In this document: positions 15,851 through 24,086 of the stretch, one piece after another
How positions within the stretch are numbered: the stretch's first letter is position 1
Layout: each line of letters starts with the position of its first letter
Assembly: GCA_000437375.1 (NCBI GenBank)
Contig: FR898235.1
Span: 35,287 to 79,140, forward strand
From: Eubacterium sp. CAG:841
GTDB lineage: Bacteria > Bacillota > Clostridia > Oscillospirales > CAG-272
DNA length: 43,854 nt
Direction of reading: 5' to 3'
Program-made: the position numbers and the translations under genes
The notes under the pieces: model-generated
Databases searched by the model: none
Told to the model about the DNA's origin: nothing
Seen by the model: only the letters and a program-made list of their open reading frames with translations

Positions 15851-18238
15851 TTATCTCTTTTTCTTTATAAGTCCGAGAGTTGTGATGAATGCCGCGCAAA
15901 GAATTACAACAGCTATACAAAGTGCTATTATAAGCGTGTTCTTTGCTTTTTCGTCGCCGGGATCCTTTGCTCCGGTATTCGTAGATGACGATGTTGAAAC
16001 CGTGGACGTTTCACCGGGCGTTGTAGTCTGCTGCGGCTGAGTGCTTGTTGTTTCGGTTTCAGTAGCAGTAGTTGTTGTGGTTTCGGTCACGGTCGTTGTT
16101 GTCGTAGTTGTCGTAGTTGTCGTAGTTGTCGTGGTAGTGGTTGTTTCCGGAATCACCGTTGTAGTTGTTTCCGTAGTTGTCGTCGTCTCGGTTTCTTTTT
16201 CCCACTTTGCAAAGAGGATAAGATCTGTTCTTACGTCACTTCTGATCGTGTTCATATCATACTGATTTTTAAGTTCTGCATCAGTAAACCAGCCTACAAA
16301 TCTGTATCCGGGCTTGACCATTGCAAAATCGTATGAAATGGGTTTATCGGGCGAACATTTTATTTCAACAGGGCTTTCGCCTTCCGATATATTTCTGTAC
16401 ATATAGCAGAAATAATAATCGCGGGAGTACTTTGTTCTTACTTCGCCGACATCGGAGTAGCTCGTTCCTGTGGGAGTTGTGACATAAGCCTTGTAATAAT
16501 ATTTCTCACCCTCGTCAAGACTGTCAAAGCTTACATAGAAATTTCTGTTAGCATCCGGCACGCCGGTAATCTTCTTTCCGTTTTCCTCTGTCGGATTTTC
16601 ATTTTTCGAAAGAATAACTCCGCAGCTTTCTATGTTCTCGCCGAATTCTTTATAAATGTTTGCGGTAACCGTAAGAGTGGTTCGATTCAGTGATGTACAG
16701 CTTGCTGTAAGTCTCGGAAGAAGGTCGATATTGTTTCTTACTATCTTTATCTTAACTGAATCTTCGGATTCGTTCAAAACCTCGATATGAACGTTATACC
16801 CTTTGTTCTTTTCCCAGTTTGCGGGATAGGAGTTGAGAGATACGCTTCCCGAAGCCGCGCCCGAAAACTTTGAAGAATCAAATACGGATGTCGAAGCGTC
16901 GCTTGAAATATAATAATACAGATCGTCTGCAGAAACTTTGGTAAGGCGGTCTCCTGTTTTGTTCCAACCCGTTCTTACAAGCGGAACGATACCGGGATCG
17001 TGCTTTTCGCCGCCGACCGCAATCGATGTGCAGGAATAACCGTTGCTGTATCTTGTCTTGTTTATGCCTTCGTCAATATGCCATACCATAACACCGCCGC
17101 CGGAGGTTCCCGTCGATGCGAACTTGTCATAACCTTCATTGCGGCGAAGCTCTACAAGGAAGTATTCATCGGAATCCGGCGTGGGAATACAAAGTACGTT
17201 GTATTTTCCCGACTTTGTGGAATAAAGCGTATATTCGCCGTCCTCTTTTACAAGCGTCTGATAGGTGAAGCCCATCTTTATTCTTGCATAAGGATCCGCA
17301 TACGACGGAGTTTTTCCGTTATCGAGCTTATAACCGTCGCAAAGAAGCGAAAGCTTATATGCAAGCGGCCAACCTTCTACGGGATCGCTCTTTCCGTCTT
17401 CATCTTCGCCGTTGTTGCCGATGTCTGCAGCGCCGAGAGTCTGTGCAAATCCATGCACAAGCTGACCTACAGTCATTATCTTTCCGGGTGTTGAATATTC
17501 GGCAAAGGCAACCATATTATAGTCGGAACCGGAACGTATCTTTACGTTGTCATATTCAAAATCTCTCTTATAAAGCGCCTGCTTTGATGTGAAATGAAGC
17601 TCATCCGAAAGGGTTTCTCCCGCCGAAGCAATTTCATCGCAGCCCGCATTTATAACAACTATACGAAGCTCTCCTGCGGAGATCTCGCCGTCCTTGTTTT
17701 CGTCAAACTTTGAAAAATCAATATATTGGTTTGCAATATCAACAGCCTTGTCAACCATCTTGGCACAATACATTTTGTATGTAGCCGGACTTGTGAGCTT
17801 ATAAGCACTCGGATGCTGACTGTTTACCGTAATGGGAATTACACCGTCATTTGCGCTCCAGCCTTCGGCTTTTGTATCTATTTTTGCGGGAACATATTTT
17901 ATCTTTCCGCAAGACAGTTCATAGAAATAATCCGCAAGGGAGCTTCCCTTCCCAAAGAAGCTGTCGTAGTAATCTTCGGGTTTGGTTTTTGCCCACTGCT
18001 CGCCGAAAAGTGCCGAATCGGGGTCTGCAAACAGTTTATTGCTTTCATCTGCACTGTAGTCGTTCTTTCCGTTTCCGTTTGCGTCAAAGCTTACAATAAG
18101 AACAAGAAGCGGAACTTCCTTTGTCTGCACCTTTTCGTCCGCGGCAAATATATATGTAATCGCCGGAACAAGCATACCTACCGCAAGCAACGAAGCAAGC
18201 ACTATCGCACATATTTTTACAACTTGTTTTTTCTTCAC
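15851..18238 (-). CDS. Large surface protein with degenerate M6 (immune inhibitor A-like) metalloprotease domain
   Basis: 795 residues. Signal peptide (1-33, FAA/DE). The M6-like domain (about 40-440) has two Asp/Asn loops resembling calcium sites (DANGNGKND at 52-60; EF-hand-like DENKDGEISAGE at 179-190) and the segment VHGFAQTLGAADIG. Active M6 enzymes have HExxHxxGxxD there; here Glu is Gly263 and the second His is Gln266, so zinc proteolysis is probably lost. A beta region follows (about 520-615), then a Listeria-Bacteroides repeat (GYRFVGWFTDAEL), a Thr-rich stalk, a membrane segment and KKKR, so it is membrane anchored and not sortase linked. GTG start behind GGAGG. Confidence 0.88.
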   Translation of the reverse strand: MKKKQVVKICAIVLASLLAVGMLVPAITYIFAADEKVQTKEVPLLVLIVSFDANGNGKNDYSADESNKLFADPDSALFGEQWAKTKPEDYYDSFFGKGSSLADYFYELSCGKIKYVPAKIDTKAEGWSANDGVIPITVNSQHPSAYKLTSPATYKMYCAKMVDKAVDIANQYIDFSKFDENKDGEISAGELRIVVINAGCDEIASAGETLSDELHFTSKQALYKRDFEYDNVKIRSGSDYNMVAFAEYSTPGKIMTVGQLVHGFAQTLGAADIGNNGEDEDGKSDPVEGWPLAYKLSLLCDGYKLDNGKTPSYADPYARIKMGFTYQTLVKEDGEYTLYSTKSGKYNVLCIPTPDSDEYFLVELRRNEGYDKFASTGTSGGGVMVWHIDEGINKTRYSNGYSCTSIAVGGEKHDPGIVPLVRTGWNKTGDRLTKVSADDLYYYISSDASTSVFDSSKFSGAASGSVSLNSYPANWEKNKGYNVHIEVLNESEDSVKIKIVRNNIDLLPRLTASCTSLNRTTLTVTANIYKEFGENIESCGVILSKNENPTEENGKKITGVPDANRNFYVSFDSLDEGEKYYYKAYVTTPTGTSYSDVGEVRTKYSRDYYFCYMYRNISEGESPVEIKCSPDKPISYDFAMVKPGYRFVGWFTDAELKNQYDMNTIRSDVRTDLILFAKWEKETETTTTTETTTTVIPETTTTTTTTTTTTTTTTTTVTETTTTTATETETTSTQPQQTTTPGETSTVSTSSSTNTGAKDPGDEKAKNTLIIALCIAVVILCAAFITTLGLIKKKR
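16098..16133. repeat. Tandem 9-bp repeats encoding poly-Thr stalk
   Basis: Four nearly identical copies of GTTGTCGTA (the last ends in G), within a longer 16041-16200 tract of GTT/GTC/GTA/GTG units that encode Thr on the minus strand. Stalk length could vary by slippage or recombination. Confidence 0.85.
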
Positions 18239-18271
18239 AGAGCCATCCTCCGTTCATAAATTTATATTTTA

Positions 18272-18300
18272 ATTATATATCGTTTATTGATAAAAGTCAA
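18272..18300 (-). promoter_or_regulatory. Promoter of M6-like surface protein
   Basis: Minus strand TTGACT (18300-18295), 17 bases, TATAAT (18277-18272). Confidence 0.75.
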
Positions 18301-18376
18301 TATTAAATAGCAAATGAAAAATCTCTCTTTTGTCGATAAAATTCGCAATTATATCCAAATCGGAACACTTTGTTTT

Positions 18377-19027
18377 TTAATCGGTTATAAGCGTGCGAAG
18401 TTCATCCACAGTATCTGCGATTCCATCCGCGCCGGCAGAAAGAAGTTCTTCCCTGCCGCCGAAGCCATAGCTTGTACCGACAGTCACAAGACCGAACATT
18501 TTTCCACCGAGTATATCGTATTTTCTGTCGCCGACCATGACTGCCTCCGCCGGCACTTTTATTTTGCAGCTTTCGATTGCATAAGCTATCACATCCGATT
18601 TTTCGGGTCTGCTTTCGGTAAGAGTGTTAGCTGCAAGAAAATAAAAATATTTGTCTATATCGAAATGTTCAAGTATCCGCTTTGAGTAAACATCCGGCTT
18701 TGAAGTCGCCAGAACGACCTTCGTGCCGCTTTCGCAAAGCTCGGACAAAAGCTCCCTTATCCCGGGATATATCTCGTTTTCAAAAAGTCCGACATCGGAA
18801 AACCGCTCTCTGTAATAAGCAACAGCAAGCTCAGCGTCCTTTTCCGAAAATCCGCAATACTCCTTAAACGAATACAAAAGCGGCGGACCTATGAATTTAT
18901 AAAGCGCTTCTCTCGGCGGCGGAGTTATACCGAATTTCCTTAATGCGTACATAATACAATTCGTTATTCCCGGTGCCGGATCGGTAAGCGTTCCGTCAAG
19001 ATCAAAAAGCGCATATTTGTATTTCAT
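18377..19027 (-). CDS. HAD-family phosphatase, phosphoglycolate phosphatase-like
   Basis: 216 residues. HAD motif I FDLDGTLTDP, helical cap domain (about 18-85), motif II LATSKP, the motif III lysine region SRPEKSD and motif IV VMVGDRKYDILG are all present, so the enzyme should be active. The pattern fits the Gph/PgmB-type C1-cap subfamily; the true substrate cannot be read from sequence. Start ATG at 19027 has AAAGGAG with 6-base spacing; a TTG two codons earlier is inside the spacing. Lies 66 bases after the DUF2156-GNAT gene on the same strand and may share its transcript. Confidence 0.9.
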   Translation of the reverse strand: MKYKYALFDLDGTLTDPAPGITNCIMYALRKFGITPPPREALYKFIGPPLLYSFKEYCGFSEKDAELAVAYYRERFSDVGLFENEIYPGIRELLSELCESGTKVVLATSKPDVYSKRILEHFDIDKYFYFLAANTLTESRPEKSDVIAYAIESCKIKVPAEAVMVGDRKYDILGGKMFGLVTVGTSYGFGGREELLSAGADGIADTVDELRTLITD

Positions 19028-19093
19028 CCGCAACTCCTTTGCTTTTTAATACAAGCGTATTATTTCGTTTTTTTCCTTTTCACATAAGGATTT

Positions 19094-20488
19094 TTATATT
19101 CTGCGTTCAAAATATCTGAACTCTGCATCCTCGCCCGTTTTCTGCATACAGGCAGAAAGCATCCTCTGCGATTTCACATTTTCGAGATAGCACTTCGCAT
19201 AAACTACGGAAAGTTCAAGATCGTACAGCGCAGCGTCCATAACGGCGGATATAGCTTCTTTCCCGAAGCCTCTTCCGTCACAGCCCGACGATATTCTTAC
19301 GCCTATCTGCGCACCGCCGTGATAATCGAAATCATAAAGAATGACCTCGCCTATGAATTTCCTTCCGTATTTTATAGCAAAGTTTGCCGCAGTCTTACTT
19401 TCAAAATCGTCTCTTGCAACGTTTATAAAATAATCCTCTTCGGGGTTTTCACAATCTTCTCTGTAATCATATCCCCAATACTTGTTGCGCTCGTCGTCCG
19501 TGCAGAGTTTGAAATAATCTTTCGCTTCGGAATCCGTAAGCGGAGCAAGCGTAAGCCTTTCGGTTTTAAGAGTAGGGATCTTATCCCACGCTCTGAGCTC
19601 GGTCTCGACGTAAACATCATATTTTCTCTGCATAAATTTAGGTCTGTACTGAGTTTTTGACCGTCTCAGACCCGGATCGCCCGTGTCCTCTTCGCGGTTG
19701 ATATATTTAACTCCGCCGCAGAAACGCTCGGCAAATGCGGACACCGTTGCGGGATAAACGCCTTCATATTCATGAAGTGCCTTTTCTATATGGATTATCA
19801 TCGTATCGCCGCAGATTTCTCCAAGCGAAAGCGCAATTATCTCCCCATCAAGCTCCATACAGCCGGCGCATCCCCACGAAATATCGCGGAGAAGTGTTTC
19901 GCGGGAACGTTTAAGCTCTACATCCGCTCCCCTGCCGTTTTTCTGAGAGCTGTAGGTGAACTTTCCGAAAAACTTTTCAAGCTTCGGCTTATCCGAAGCT
20001 TCAAGCGTGCGAAATTTAGCGTTGGGATAAAGCTTATAAAATTTGTTTATATGGTTCCGCTGCCCGGAATAGTGCTTTCCGGAAAAGCTCATCATATCGT
20101 CCGCGCGGTATATATACTCGTCAAGCACGGGGGTGGATTCCGTTCTGCAATATCTGTATCTTGCGATGAGCGCACCGAGTTTTTCCTGCGGCACGGCGTA
20201 GAACACAAGCGGAATATACTTATCCATACAGTATTTTTCAATCTCATCAAGAGCGCCGTCGATGTCGGCGTCTTCAGTTTCGGGTACGGGATAGTCAAAA
20301 CGCACTTTCCCGCCAAATGTGTCTTTCACTATAAGACATCCGCAGGCGAACGCTATCTCCGGACGGAAATATGACTTCCACATAAGCTTCATCCCTACGG
20401 AATAGTCGCTCACGCGATAATCGCAATGGCGATAGCACGCGCGCACTCTTGCGGCGTTTTTGTATGTTATAGGTGTAAATTCAAGCAT
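19094..20488 (-). CDS. Fusion: DUF2156/LPG-synthase-C-like domain plus GNAT acetyltransferase
   Basis: 464 residues. Residues about 1-290 match the DUF2156 fold, itself a GNAT-like domain related to the C-terminal part of phosphatidylglycerol lysyltransferase. Visible pieces are SGKHYSGQRNHINKFYKLYP, the central LDGEIIALSLGEI and the end INREEDTGDPGLRRSKTQYRP. Residues about 308-464 form a second GNAT of the RimJ type, with LKTERLTLAPLT, GRGFGKEAISAVMD (acetyl-CoA loop) and ENVKSQRML. No membrane segments, so not a lipid flippase-synthase like MprF. Substrates unknown. Ribosome site AAGGAGAG. Confidence 0.88.
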   Translation of the reverse strand: MLEFTPITYKNAARVRACYRHCDYRVSDYSVGMKLMWKSYFRPEIAFACGCLIVKDTFGGKVRFDYPVPETEDADIDGALDEIEKYCMDKYIPLVFYAVPQEKLGALIARYRYCRTESTPVLDEYIYRADDMMSFSGKHYSGQRNHINKFYKLYPNAKFRTLEASDKPKLEKFFGKFTYSSQKNGRGADVELKRSRETLLRDISWGCAGCMELDGEIIALSLGEICGDTMIIHIEKALHEYEGVYPATVSAFAERFCGGVKYINREEDTGDPGLRRSKTQYRPKFMQRKYDVYVETELRAWDKIPTLKTERLTLAPLTDSEAKDYFKLCTDDERNKYWGYDYREDCENPEEDYFINVARDDFESKTAANFAIKYGRKFIGEVILYDFDYHGGAQIGVRISSGCDGRGFGKEAISAVMDAALYDLELSVVYAKCYLENVKSQRMLSACMQKTGEDAEFRYFERRI

Positions 20489-20510
20489 AATTATCTCTCC
20501 TTGCTTAGAT

Positions 20511-20539
20511 ATTCTACCACAGCTTTATGTCTCTTTCAA
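20511..20539 (-). promoter_or_regulatory. Promoter of DUF2156-GNAT gene
   Basis: Minus strand TTGAAA (20539-20534), 17 bases, TAGAAT (20516-20511). Confidence 0.6.
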
Positions 20540-20582
20540 GTACCGCGCGTCACGATTATGCCGAAAATATAGTCAAAATATA

Positions 20583-20611
20583 TTGACATTTATATTTTCG
20601 CGGAGTATGAT
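20583..20611 (+). promoter_or_regulatory. Promoter of AbrB-like/ABC operon
   Basis: Perfect TTGACA (20583-20588), 17 bases, TATGAT (20606-20611). Confidence 0.75.
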
Positions 20612-20612
20612 T

Positions 20613-20639
20613 AGTTATACAAGTTATACTTTTTATACT
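20613..20639. repeat. Three direct 9-bp repeats after the promoter (operator candidate)
   Basis: TTATAC occurs at 20615, 20624 and 20633, exactly 9 bases apart, in units AGTTATACA, AGTTATACT and TTTTATACT. They start right after the -10 box and end before the ribosome site. Confidence 0.65.
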
Positions 20640-20655
20640 TATTAAGGAGGCACAT

Positions 20656-20865
20656 ATGGCACCCGAAGGAAAATTTTTATTCGGCGTTGCAAAAGTCGGG
20701 CAAAAGGGACAGATAGTAATCCCAAAAGAAGCCCGTGAAATTTTCGGTATTTCGCCCGGCGACACGCTGGCTATACTCGGCGATATAAAGCAGGGAATCG
20801 GCATAGTCAAGGTAAACGATTATGAAGCTTTCCGTAAAATGCTTACGGAAGGCGAACAAAAATGA
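20656..20865 (+). CDS. AbrB/MazE-type small regulator
   Basis: 69 residues with a swapped-hairpin AbrB domain: VAKVGQKGQIVIPKEAREIFGI then GDTLAIL and GIGIVKV. It differs from the abrB at 5066 and lacks its cysteine tail. No toxin gene follows, so it is not a toxin-antitoxin partner. It overlaps the ABC ATPase by ATGA and so probably regulates its own exporter operon. AAGGAGG lies 7 bases before the ATG. Confidence 0.92.
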   Translation: MAPEGKFLFGVAKVGQKGQIVIPKEAREIFGISPGDTLAILGDIKQGIGIVKVNDYEAFRKMLTEGEQK

Positions 20866-21599
20866 CGGAAGCTATAAAAACATTGTCGCTTACTAAAAAA
20901 TACGGCGATAAAACCGTCGTAAACTCGCTTGACCTTACCGTTCGCAAGGGAGAGCTTTTCTCGCTTCTCGGCATAAACGGCGCAGGAAAAACGACCACCA
21001 TAAAAATGCTTTCATGCCTGACGATGCCCACATTGGGAGACGCACTTCTTCTCGGAGACAGCATAATATCCGACGCGGCAAAGGTAAAGGCAAAGACAAA
21101 TGTTTCCCCTCAGGAAACAGCGGTCGCACGCAATCTTTCGGTTTACGAAAATCTTGTTTTCGCTGCAGGAATTTACGGTTTCGGTGTCGAAGAATCAAAG
21201 CTGCGCGCCGAAAAAATGATAACTGATTTTGCCCTTGAAGACGTAAGAAAATCAAAGGCAAAAACCCTTTCCGGAGGCTATGCGCGCAAGCTGAGCATAG
21301 CTATGGCGCTGATAAGCGATCCCGAAATACTCTTTCTCGACGAGCCGACGCTCGGTCTTGACGTAATTGCCCGTCGCAAGTTATGGGACATAATCACAGC
21401 ACTAAAAGGTAAGGTCACCGTAATACTCACAACGCACTATATGGAAGAAGCGGAAGCCCTTTCGGACAGAATAGGCATAATGGCAGGAGGACGGCTTTGT
21501 GCCGTCGGTACAGCGGATGAACTTATCTCCCTGAGCGGCGCAAAGAATTTTGAAGAAGCCTTTATCGCAATTGCCACAGAAAAGGAGGCGTCAGTATGA
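20862..21599 (+). CDS. ABC transporter ATP-binding protein (ABC-2 exporter)
   Basis: 245 residues. Walker A GINGAGKT (38-45), Q-loop near SPQET (82-86), signature LSGGY (136-140), Walker B ILFLDEP (156-162) and switch His in LTTHYMEEAEAL. This is the drug/lipid exporter ATPase class (NatA/CcmA-like). It overlaps both neighbours by ATGA-type junctions, so the three-gene unit is tightly coupled. The exported substrate cannot be deduced; a nearby AbrB-like gene suggests growth-phase or stress control. Confidence 0.95.
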   Translation: MTEAIKTLSLTKKYGDKTVVNSLDLTVRKGELFSLLGINGAGKTTTIKMLSCLTMPTLGDALLLGDSIISDAAKVKAKTNVSPQETAVARNLSVYENLVFAAGIYGFGVEESKLRAEKMITDFALEDVRKSKAKTLSGGYARKLSIAMALISDPEILFLDEPTLGLDVIARRKLWDIITALKGKVTVILTTHYMEEAEALSDRIGIMAGGRLCAVGTADELISLSGAKNFEEAFIAIATEKEASV

Positions 21600-22345
21600 G
21601 GATGACTGTTTTTGCAAAGCGCAACGCAAAGGAAATCCTGCGCGATCCGCTCACGCTGTTTTTCGGTGCCGCTTTCCCCGTTATTCTTCTCGTCCTGCTT
21701 TGGATGATAGGCAGAAATATTCCCGACGGAATGGGTCCTTCAACTTTCAGAATAGGACTTCTTGCACCCGGAATAGCGCTTTTCGGGCTTACATTTATAA
21801 CTCTGTTCTCCGCTATGCTGGTTTCAAAGGACAGGAGCGACAGCCTTATGCTCCGACTTATGACATCGCCCATGACAGCGTCTGATTTTGTTCTCGGCTA
21901 CACGCTTCCCCTACTGCCGATAGCAATAATTCAGATATTTATAGTTTTTATCGCATCAATTCCGCTCGGACTCAGGCTTACGACTTCGGTGCTTATTTCC
22001 GTTACCACTCTTATCCCCGCTGCCGTGCTTTTCATAGGCATCGGACTTCTGTTCGGAACTATTCTTTCCGAAAAACAGGTCGGCGGCATCTGCGGCGCGC
22101 TTATGACAAACCTTTGCGCATGGCTCAGCGGCATCTGGTTTGATGTTTCCGCTGTCGGCAAATGGTTTGAAACGATTGCAAAGGCACTTCCCTTCATCCA
22201 CGCGGTTGACGCTGCCCGTGCTGCCGCATCAGGAGATTATTCGGCTGTTATGCCCGATCTTATTTGGGTAATAATATATGCGGTTGTCGTTTCCGTTGCG
22301 GCAATATGGCTTTTTTCACACAAAATCAAATCCAAAAACATCTGA
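21596..22345 (+). CDS. ABC-2 type permease
   Basis: 249 residues, six predicted membrane segments, N-terminal amphipathic region KRNAKEILRDPLTLFF typical of ABC-2 permeases. The LVSKDRSDSLMLRLMTSPM segment after the second membrane helix is the usual cytoplasmic coupling loop. Partner of the ATPase whose end it overlaps by 4 bases. A half-transporter, so it should act as a dimer. Confidence 0.93.
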   Translation: MRMTVFAKRNAKEILRDPLTLFFGAAFPVILLVLLWMIGRNIPDGMGPSTFRIGLLAPGIALFGLTFITLFSAMLVSKDRSDSLMLRLMTSPMTASDFVLGYTLPLLPIAIIQIFIVFIASIPLGLRLTTSVLISVTTLIPAAVLFIGIGLLFGTILSEKQVGGICGALMTNLCAWLSGIWFDVSAVGKWFETIAKALPFIHAVDAARAAASGDYSAVMPDLIWVIIYAVVVSVAAIWLFSHKIKSKNI

Positions 22346-22402
22346 CCTGCTTTTCTTCTCGCAGAAAAGCAGGCACCGTACTTTTCTTTGAAAAGAAAAG
22401 TA
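22346..22402. repeat. Tandem hairpin element after ABC operon
   Basis: Two perfect 11-bp hairpins in a row: CCTGCTTTTCT/AGAAAAGCAGG (22346-22373) and TACTTTTCTTT/AAAGAAAAGTA (22379-22402). They are followed by GGCAAAAGAAACTT. The first starts directly after the permease stop. The second plus its GGCAAAAGAAAC tail resembles a short intergenic repeat seen in many bacterial genomes. No T-run, so not simple terminators. Confidence 0.65.
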
Positions 22403-22444
22403 GGCAAAAGAAACTTCGGTAATTAATTCGTGCAAATTTTAATA

Positions 22445-22479
22445 AAAAAGCAGGGATGATTTTTTCATCCCTGCTTTTT
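22445..22479. terminator. Bidirectional terminator between ABC operon and TVP38-like gene
   Basis: 15-bp perfect stem (22445-22459 with 22465-22479) around a T5 loop; overlaps the stop codon of the minus-strand gene. Confidence 0.85.
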
Positions 22480-23173
22480 ATTCTTCATTTCCGGAGAAGT
22501 TTTTCGTCTTGTTCTTTTTTATCCATATGCGATAAAAAATAACCGTTATTGCCGTAAATACAAGTCTGCATACAACAGCTATCCAGAAAGCAGGCGAACG
22601 ATAATTTCGCAGTTCCGCGCCTATTATCGTTTCAAGTATCAGGTCCGGAGCAGCGCCGAGAAGGCTGAGCACGAGATATTTTGGGTAACATATTTTCGAC
22701 GCCCCCATATACATGCTCACCACGTCCATCGGAAGCACGCCGACTATACGAAGCGCAAACACCGAGAAAAGACTGTTTCGCTTTATAAGCGAATAAAAAT
22801 CGTTGAATTTCGGATATTTTTCGCGCAATTTATCAACCATTATGCTTCCCGAGCATCTTCCCACAAGGTAAGCCGCCGTAAAAGACGACGCTATCGCTGC
22901 AGTATTTACAAGTATGGCAATTACTTTGTCTTTGAATATAAGTGTGCCTATAAGCTCAATAAGCACAAACGGGCAAAATACGGAAAGCCCCTTCATAGCG
23001 CCGATAAGCATCATGAAAAGCACGGCAAGCGACGCAGTTTTCGGCACCATATCCTTTATGTTGTCAGCCGTTATTTTATCTCTGAAAACAAAATAAAGCA
23101 CGGCGAAAGCAACTATTATCAGCAGCGGCAGGCACCTCGCGATATCAAGTGCCGATTGTTTTTTGTTCTTCAT
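22478..23173 (-). CDS. TVP38/TMEM64 (DedA-superfamily, VTT domain) membrane protein
   Basis: 231 residues with about six hydrophobic segments. The VTT-domain signature is seen as AAYLVGRCSG and then FSVFALRIVGVLPMDVVSMYMGAS, with KYLVLSLLGAAPDLIL after it. DedA-superfamily proteins are linked to lipid flipping and membrane potential; the precise role here is unknown. The first 29 bases overlap the end of the upstream membrane gene, an unusually long overlap that implies coupled translation. Confidence 0.9.
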   Translation of the reverse strand: MKNKKQSALDIARCLPLLIIVAFAVLYFVFRDKITADNIKDMVPKTASLAVLFMMLIGAMKGLSVFCPFVLIELIGTLIFKDKVIAILVNTAAIASSFTAAYLVGRCSGSIMVDKLREKYPKFNDFYSLIKRNSLFSVFALRIVGVLPMDVVSMYMGASKICYPKYLVLSLLGAAPDLILETIIGAELRNYRSPAFWIAVVCRLVFTAITVIFYRIWIKKNKTKNFSGNEE

Positions 23174-24020
23174 TTTCGGTTATCTCCGGCATGGGATTTT
23201 CCGTTGTCTTTTCACATTCATCGGTGCGAAGCGTAGGGATAAAGTTCTTTGCTATTTTACCCTTGCCGCGATGTTTTATGTAGAAATATCCTATAATACA
23301 GAAAACAAGCGCGCCGAGAAAGTTTACGAAAAGGTCTTCCATTGTGTCATAAAGACCGACATCAAGATAGCCGTTTATACCGAGTGACGTTCCGTTTACG
23401 GCGGTATCCGTAATTCCGGAAACCTTTATCGGTATATTGCTCTTTGTCGGATCGAGAAGAGTTGAATTGAAACTGTTTATTATAGTATCCTTCTGCATAT
23501 CCTTGCCGAAAAATCTGTCCATGCCAAACTCAAAAAACTCCCAGAACACGCCAACGGTCATTGAAAAGCAGAATGACGCTGCCGAAACATAAAAAGGCGA
23601 AATAGTGAATTTTATCTTGTCATCGCGGTTGAGGACGTCTATAAGTGAAAATCCGAGCGCAGCGCAGATAAATCCCCATGTTGTATGAAGCATCGTATCC
23701 CAGAAAGAAATATTTACGAAAAAACTTGCAACCTCTCCGAGTATCTCTGCGGCAAAAATATATATAAGAACAAGTATCTCAAGCACGTTGGGAATATCAA
23801 GATGGAACTGCCTTTTAACAAAGCTCGGTATAGAGAACATAAGGAAAACAAGCACGCAAAGGAATGCGTTTTCATAGTTTCCGAGCATAACGGCACGTAT
23901 AAGACTGAACATAACGAGCACACCGAGAATAATATATGTAATTTTCAGTCCGCGGCTCATTTTCTTCATTTCTTCAAGTCTTTCGGCTTTTTCCTGTTTA
24001 ATACTTTTTCTCAAGACCAT
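23145..24020 (-). CDS. Multi-pass membrane protein, possibly DUF2238/YjdF-like
   Basis: 291 residues. Charged N-terminal helix, six to seven membrane segments between about 25 and 255, and an acidic Glu/Thr tail. Segments FWDTMLHTTWGFICAALGF and GVFWEFFEFGMD resemble YjdF-type inner membrane proteins with conserved His and Glu in the membrane; I am not certain of the family. The ATG is only about 3 bases from AGGAG. A TTG two codons later has better spacing, so the true start may be 24014. No clear promoter; readthrough from rplS or a weak one in the 66-base gap is possible. Confidence 0.7.
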   Translation of the reverse strand: MVLRKSIKQEKAERLEEMKKMSRGLKITYIILGVLVMFSLIRAVMLGNYENAFLCVLVFLMFSIPSFVKRQFHLDIPNVLEILVLIYIFAAEILGEVASFFVNISFWDTMLHTTWGFICAALGFSLIDVLNRDDKIKFTISPFYVSAASFCFSMTVGVFWEFFEFGMDRFFGKDMQKDTIINSFNSTLLDPTKSNIPIKVSGITDTAVNGTSLGINGYLDVGLYDTMEDLFVNFLGALVFCIIGYFYIKHRGKGKIAKNFIPTLRTDECEKTTENPMPEITENEEQKTIGT

Positions 24021-24056
24021 TTCTCCTTTTTAATTTTATTCGGGGACGGGAAATAA

Positions 24057-24081
24057 AAAACTCCGCGTTACGCGGAGTTTT
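24057..24081 (-). terminator. Terminator of rplS
   Basis: 11-bp stem AAAACTCCGCG/CGCGGAGTTTT, TTA loop, then on the minus strand a run of T. Confidence 0.85.
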
Positions 24082-24086
24082 CGCAA

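Noticed and set aside
16098..16133. Tandem repeats as a CRISPR array
   Set aside because: Units are 9 bp, directly adjacent without spacers, and in frame with a coding sequence.
16041..16265. Open frame encoding a poly-Val protein opposite the Thr stalk
   Set aside because: It is the antisense reading of a repeated Thr-codon tract, with no ribosome site or domain.
18301..18376. Small RNA or gene in the gap before the HAD phosphatase
   Set aside because: AT-rich, no promoter-terminator pair and no stable hairpin seen.
20656..20865. MazE-type antitoxin
   Set aside because: No toxin gene adjoins; the next gene, overlapping it, is an ABC ATPase.
22346..22402. Insertion sequence end
   Set aside because: No transposase or target duplication around the hairpins.
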